Assembly (NCBI GenBank): GCA_028023455.1
Contig: JAQFVV010000030.1
Span: 4,544,501-4,608,500, forward strand
Length of the DNA stretch: 64,000 nucleotides
Source of the DNA: Epiperipatus broadwayi
Taxonomy: Eukaryota > Onychophora > Udeonychophora > Euonychophora > Peripatidae
Reading direction: 5' to 3'
Position numbers and translations under genes: made by a program. This document shows, one piece after another, positions 59,219 to 64,000 of the stretch (the first letter of the stretch is position 1; each line of letters starts with the position of its first letter). The notes beneath the pieces were generated by a model. That model had not been told where the DNA came from. It made no database searches and was given only the letters and a program-made list of their open reading frames with translations.

Positions 59219-60807
59219 ATTATAATCACACGCAAGACGTTATAAAATAAATGCTTATCCATGTATAAGAGCTATTATATTTTAAAAAGTGAGTAAGAGA
59301 AGTCTCCTCCTTTTAAGTTATTAGTATGGTCTTTATCTGAATGTTTTATCATTATTATTTACCCCTACTCTTATTATTGTGGCATATGGCATTCAGAACC
59401 GTCTAAGCTTAGCCAATGCTATCGTCATCATTTTATTTTAGAAATTGTTCTAACATTTCTAGGTTACAGTTTGGATTTGTGAGAGTATTATTTTCATTTT
59501 CTTCCTAGGTTACAATAAATACAAATCTAATAGAGATCATTATCATTTATAAATTATGCATCCACATTAAGATATCAACAAAAACAATTACTAAAAAAAG
59601 ATAAAATATTGTTTATTTCTTTAAACTTCATATACTAAGATTCAACCAATATAAAATATTATCACCCATCTTCTTGAGATGAAATTGATGATAAAATACA
59701 AAATACAACACTTGTGCTTTTAAATAAAATAAATTTTAAGTACATGTTTATTTATCATACAAAAGTATCAAAAGATATTTTTGATCATAGAATGAAGGAA
59801 TTTGAAAATTAAAATTTAGAACGAGCAGGTTTTGAAACAATGGAAGCAGATATTATATTTAAACAAATGTGAACATATAATCACATTTAAAATATCTAAA
59901 ATTGCAATTGAAACATAACTTCACTATGAAGACAAAATGTGAATAAACATACAAAATAAGGTTGAAATCACAGAAACTTTTAAAAATCTGTCAAGCACTA
60001 GATATGAAGATATCTAGTTAACCATGAAAAATAGATATGAATAAAGCTTGGGAATGCTCCAACATTTAGGTGGGGAAAATGCATCTAATAAGAATATAAA
60101 ATATCATATTAGATAGTATTGTATATATAATTTTTAAAAAATGTTTAGAGAAAGTAATTGTTTTAATTACAAAAGCCAAGATAAGTGGCCATAATGTGCT
60201 ATTTTAATTGTCTGTGCATAATTTAAACCTTGAAAGAATCTACTTTCTATTTTGTCAGTAAAACTGCCTTCTGAAAAATATACATGCATTGCACCAACAT
60301 TGAAATGAATTTTGCAATCATGTGAAGATTATATGCTGATTTTATTTTTGTCACATAGAAAAAGAGCATACTAATCTTTCTTTGGGATTATAAGATTATT
60401 GGATTTGAAAAAAGTGAACTTACTGAGTGTCTTTTTATTTTAAAAAATTGATTATTTTAAAACAAGACTTATTTAATACTTAACTTTCTTGGTATGAAAG
60501 TTAAGGCAGTGCCAAATATACTCTAGACAAGCTTTAAAAACGTCACCTTTTAAAATTATCACAAAAGCTACTAATACTTATTTGAAGGAACTCAAGGTGC
60601 AGGAGTAACACATCTACCATCCTTATGGACTGATCAGAAGGTTTGATTTTTTCGCAGGTTCCATCAAATTAACAATCTGGCATTGGATCAATAAATGAAT
60701 ACCTAGCTATCATTGGATATTCAAACCTTCATCACCTAACAAATGGCAAGCATGGTGAATATAGACTTCTCCACTGTTTCTCTACAATTGGAGAACTCTA
60801 TGTCCTG
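59219..60807. other. AT-rich DNA, no gene seen
   Basis: Nothing supported. Confidence 0.5.
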
Positions 60808-60821
60808 TAATAAGATATTTA

Positions 60822-61114
60822 AACAAGGCAAAACTCTCCATACAGTAGTGTCACCCTGTGCCAACCAGAATAATCAATGGATGCCAGAAGGCTTGTGCAT
60901 AAAATCCCTATCTAATGCCTACTCATCCAATATCACCAGACTAGTTTCTGGCTTGTGGATATTGGATGAGTAGGCACTAGATAGGGATTTTATGCACAAG
61001 CCTTCTGGCATCCATTGATTACTCTGGTTGGCACAGGGTGGCACTACTGTATGGAGAGTTTTGCCTTGTTTAATAACAAATATGTGCTAGTATAAGAGAT
61101 GGTGTTTAGTGGTT
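60822..61114. mobile_element. Family-A element, core deleted (copy 8)
   Basis: Perfect 14-bp duplication TAATAAGATATTTA at 60808-60821 and 61115-61128. The unit starts AACAAGGCAAAACTCTCC and ends GGTGTTTAGTGGTT. The left arm runs into the right arm at TTCTGGCTTGTG|GATATTGGATG (~60958), i.e. the CTGATGA part was lost at the fold-back tip. The ORF 60743-60973 crosses it and is not a gene. Confidence 0.85.
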
Positions 61115-61128
61115 TAATAAGATATTTA

Positions 61129-62525
61129 TTTAAAAAAATAACTTTTATCTACTTATTTAGAATAGTCTCAGTAATAGTATTTTATTTTTATTTTTTAACA
61201 ACATTCTGGGAACTTTATTTTATTAGTTATGAATTTTAAGTACTTAATTTCTTCCAATTCATTTACATATGTTTAATTAAAAGATTATTCAATAAAATTT
61301 TAAGATTGAATAAAAAATTTAAGAATTAAGCAATTTTCTATTAAAGAAAATAGGAATGGATATTCTTTTGACTAAAAATATCCCCATATCATTTTATTTA
61401 GCTATTTTTCAGCTACTAATTTAATAAAAATTATTTTTTAAAAGTTTTATTTTAGCATCTTATTCAATTCAAACACCGAGGCTGATGCTTCTTTGCATCA
61501 TTTACTGGTCTGGTTGTGATGAAAGATTAACAAAACTTCACACGTAAATAAAAAAAGTACATTCTTTGATAGCCATATCCAGAATAAATACATTTGTTCC
61601 AACATTGTAACAACATTTTGAAACCTTCTGCATAAAATTAAAATGACTAGGTGCTTCTATTTTGCCTAATATACATTGCTTTCATGCTATTTTCCCACAT
61701 CTCGATAAATTTCCTATTAATTTCCATTCCCAAAAAACTAAATATCAGTTCATATAAGTGTTTGCACCTTTCCATTATATCATGCCCATATTGAATTAAA
61801 TATTATCATGCTTTCAAAATCTAGGAATGAATTTTCCTTAAACAATTTTAAGTGCCGAGTTGTGAAAACACACAAATTATCATCTCTACAAGAAGAGGAA
61901 TGACTTTTCACAATTTGTAATGAATATTATCTCATTTAGCCAAACTTCAAAAATCTCATTTATTAAACAACATAAAAATATACACTTTTAATACCTTGCT
62001 TTACTAAATAAATACTAAATCTCTTAAGATGTCATTACTCTAAATAATTAAACTTGGCAATTAAATTGATCGTATTCTTTGAGTAAAGTGCAAAAAAAAG
62101 GTCACTTCCAACTGAAAAGAAACACTTAAATTGAGCAAGATAAATGTTTAATGTCTACTTCATATGTTCTTACTGTTGCAGTTGTTATTACTATCTAATT
62201 ATTTAAATCATAAACCAATACAGTTAACTCCTCACTAATTTGCATCCACCAGTACGATGAGTTTACTGGCTTTTATCTTTGAAGGTCAAAAAAATACCCC
62301 AATCTTACTTCTTAAATGAGAGATAGTTATTAACAGTAACATGGTTTCTTTGAACATACAGTTTGCCTGAATGTCAAAACTCTTTTTTATAATTACCCTA
62401 ATGACAGCCAAATATAAATAATGTTCACCATATCCGAAAAATTAAATCAACCACCAGAGGAATAATTTGCAATTAAAGGCAGAGAAAGCTAAGAATTGGA
62501 TTATGAACCAATAATGAAATTTGAT
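61129..62525. other. AT-rich DNA, no gene seen
   Basis: Nothing supported. Confidence 0.5.
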
Positions 62526-62529
62526 TATC

Positions 62530-62770
62530 GTATAATACTAAATCATCCATGCACTTTACTACTGTTACACAATGCTTTATTTACCATTCTCTTTTACAGT
62601 TTCGATTGCCCCAGCAATCTTCTTCAGAACTATTGGAGATATAAAAGTCCTGAAGAAGACGGCTGGGGCAATTGAAACTGTAAAAGAGGATGGTAAATAA
62701 AGCATTGTGTAACAATAATAAAGTGCATGGATGATTTAGTATTATATGATGTACATTTGGCAATGCAATA
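62530..62770. repeat. Fold-back element, family C (copy 2)
   Basis: Same design as 48750-48995: GCACTTTACTACTGTTACAC...GCCCCAGCAATCTTCTTCAG and its inverted arm, then the TGTACATTTGGCAATGC tail. The core here is CTGAAGA, GACGGC/GCAATT hairpin (decayed), GAAACTGTA. Confidence 0.85.
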
Positions 62771-64000
62771 GAAAGATTTGTTATTATACTTCTTGGAATT
62801 TGATTACTTTTTCATTATTTGTCACTTTTAAACAAAAAAAACAATGCATGGACTGACAAAAAAAAACTGTCTAATATTAAATGGACCATTTCTAAAGTCT
62901 AAGAAGATATAAGATAAAAAAATAATAATGTAGCCATATATATTTTTACATGAGCATAAATAGTATAAACATGAATAGTAGGATTCATTATAAATAAAAC
63001 GTGAAGTAATAATATTACAAAGACTGCTGGTATATCGAATAAAATAGTTAGATTAGTTATTTAACATTATGGAAGATATTAAATGTCGATGGTTCATAGA
63101 TACCATCAGCAAATTCCCAATTTGACCAAAAAAAGAGAACTTTTATATAAATGAATGAAATGCTTTAAAAGATTAAATGAAATTTTAAATTTATTAAGAG
63201 AGATTATAATGCTTGAAATAGAAAAAAAAAAAAACCATTGAGTATACTTGTAAAATTTGCGGAAAAATTGTATATTATGAATTCTTTTTTCTTTTTGAGA
63301 CAAAACCAATAAGGAAATAGATATGGAAACTATTTAAATGAAAGAAAAGCTGAATTAGATTTTATATTTTGACTAACAAAAATTATGTATAGCATGTATT
63401 TCAGGGCTCTAAACATGCTTAATAGACTCAAAAGAGTAAATTTTTCATTTAGAAAAATATAAAATATATATTAATGCAAAGCCCTCCCCCCCCAAAAAAA
63501 AAAAACATTAAGAAAGATACTATTTAAAATGGATACCTCTAATCCTCAGAAATAATCTGGTGAGTTGATATTCAAATGTATAAATTTATTTAAACTATTA
63601 ATAGGTTTTAAATACGAATCATTTTATTAAGAATAGTTCAGTTATACATATAAAGGGATTAAAAAGTATAGACTCACAAGTTGTGCAAAAAAAAAAAAGC
63701 AATACGTATAGAAAAGAAGAAATATAAGATTTATAATTTTAAATGATTTACTTAGAAAAATTCAACATCTAGAGTTTCTATAAAATAAGACAGTACAGAA
63801 TTAGTGATGACATAAGTATATATGATTATATACAAAAGAATAAAAATCTCAAAGATATAAAGAACGTTTTAGTAGTGAAACAAAAGTAATTTCATCAGTA
63901 AAAAAAAAAAAATAATGCTACTATTACAAAAGAGATGACATCATGAAGTATGTAAAAAAAATTCTGCAGAGAAGTATATAATAATAAAAAAAACAGTGAC
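62771..64000. other. AT-rich DNA, no gene seen
   Basis: Homopolymer-rich. The ORF 63106-63309 has no domain. Confidence 0.55.

Overview
This window looks like an AT-rich, gene-poor stretch of an animal (metazoan) nuclear genome. The signs are very low GC by eye, many A/T runs and (ATT)n/(TA)n microsatellites, no bacterial-style operons or long ORFs, and a dense set of eukaryotic transposable-element fossils. The phylum cannot be fixed from the sequence. The long ORFs present are transposon remnants. The only candidate piece of a host gene is a 71-bp exon-like segment at 4820-4890.

Layout. 1-505 is the reverse-transcriptase part of an RTE-type LINE. 1436-1745 is a CpG-rich island with four CTCF-like motifs. 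1.9-23 kb is AT-rich DNA carrying small non-autonomous repeats: fold-back elements, minimal tRNA-derived SINEs, and elements containing hammerhead-ribozyme-like cores. 23831-37037 reads as one Ty3/gypsy-like LTR retrotransposon with unusually long LTRs (about 2.6 kb) and a decayed gag. Its 3' LTR is split by a 3,048-bp Merlin DNA transposon with a target duplication and a broken transposase. 37143-39461 is a large inverted repeat made of Penelope-like GIY-YIG endonuclease remnants, with a 466-bp hAT element in the left arm only. About 42.2-42.7 kb is a decayed Ty3/gypsy integrase on the minus strand. 42990-43829 is a better-preserved RTE fragment. 44-50 kb has more ribozyme-bearing elements. 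50.9-53.3 kb is an older LINE on the plus strand split by a minus-strand RTE copy with a target duplication. 53.3-64 kb is AT-rich DNA with more fold-back elements, including an almost perfect 174-bp palindrome.

The most interesting material is the small non-autonomous elements. One ~350-470 bp family carries a recognisable type-I hammerhead ribozyme: CTGATGA core, GAAA, a perfect or near-perfect stem II, an extended stem I with a 3-nt bulge, and a short palindromic stem III. One copy is slightly longer than a 474-bp monomer, as expected if a circular or multimeric RNA was the template. A second family of 190-545 bp has a diverged hammerhead-like core and 10-14 bp target duplications in seven copies. 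A third set is ~100-bp SINEs that are little more than a pre-tRNA plus an A-tail, with leader and trailer complementary to each other. These resemble retrozymes, Penelope-like elements and the Schistosoma Sm-alpha SINE-like repeats, and presumably depend on LINE or Penelope-like machinery such as that fossilised nearby. All structure calls were made by eye.
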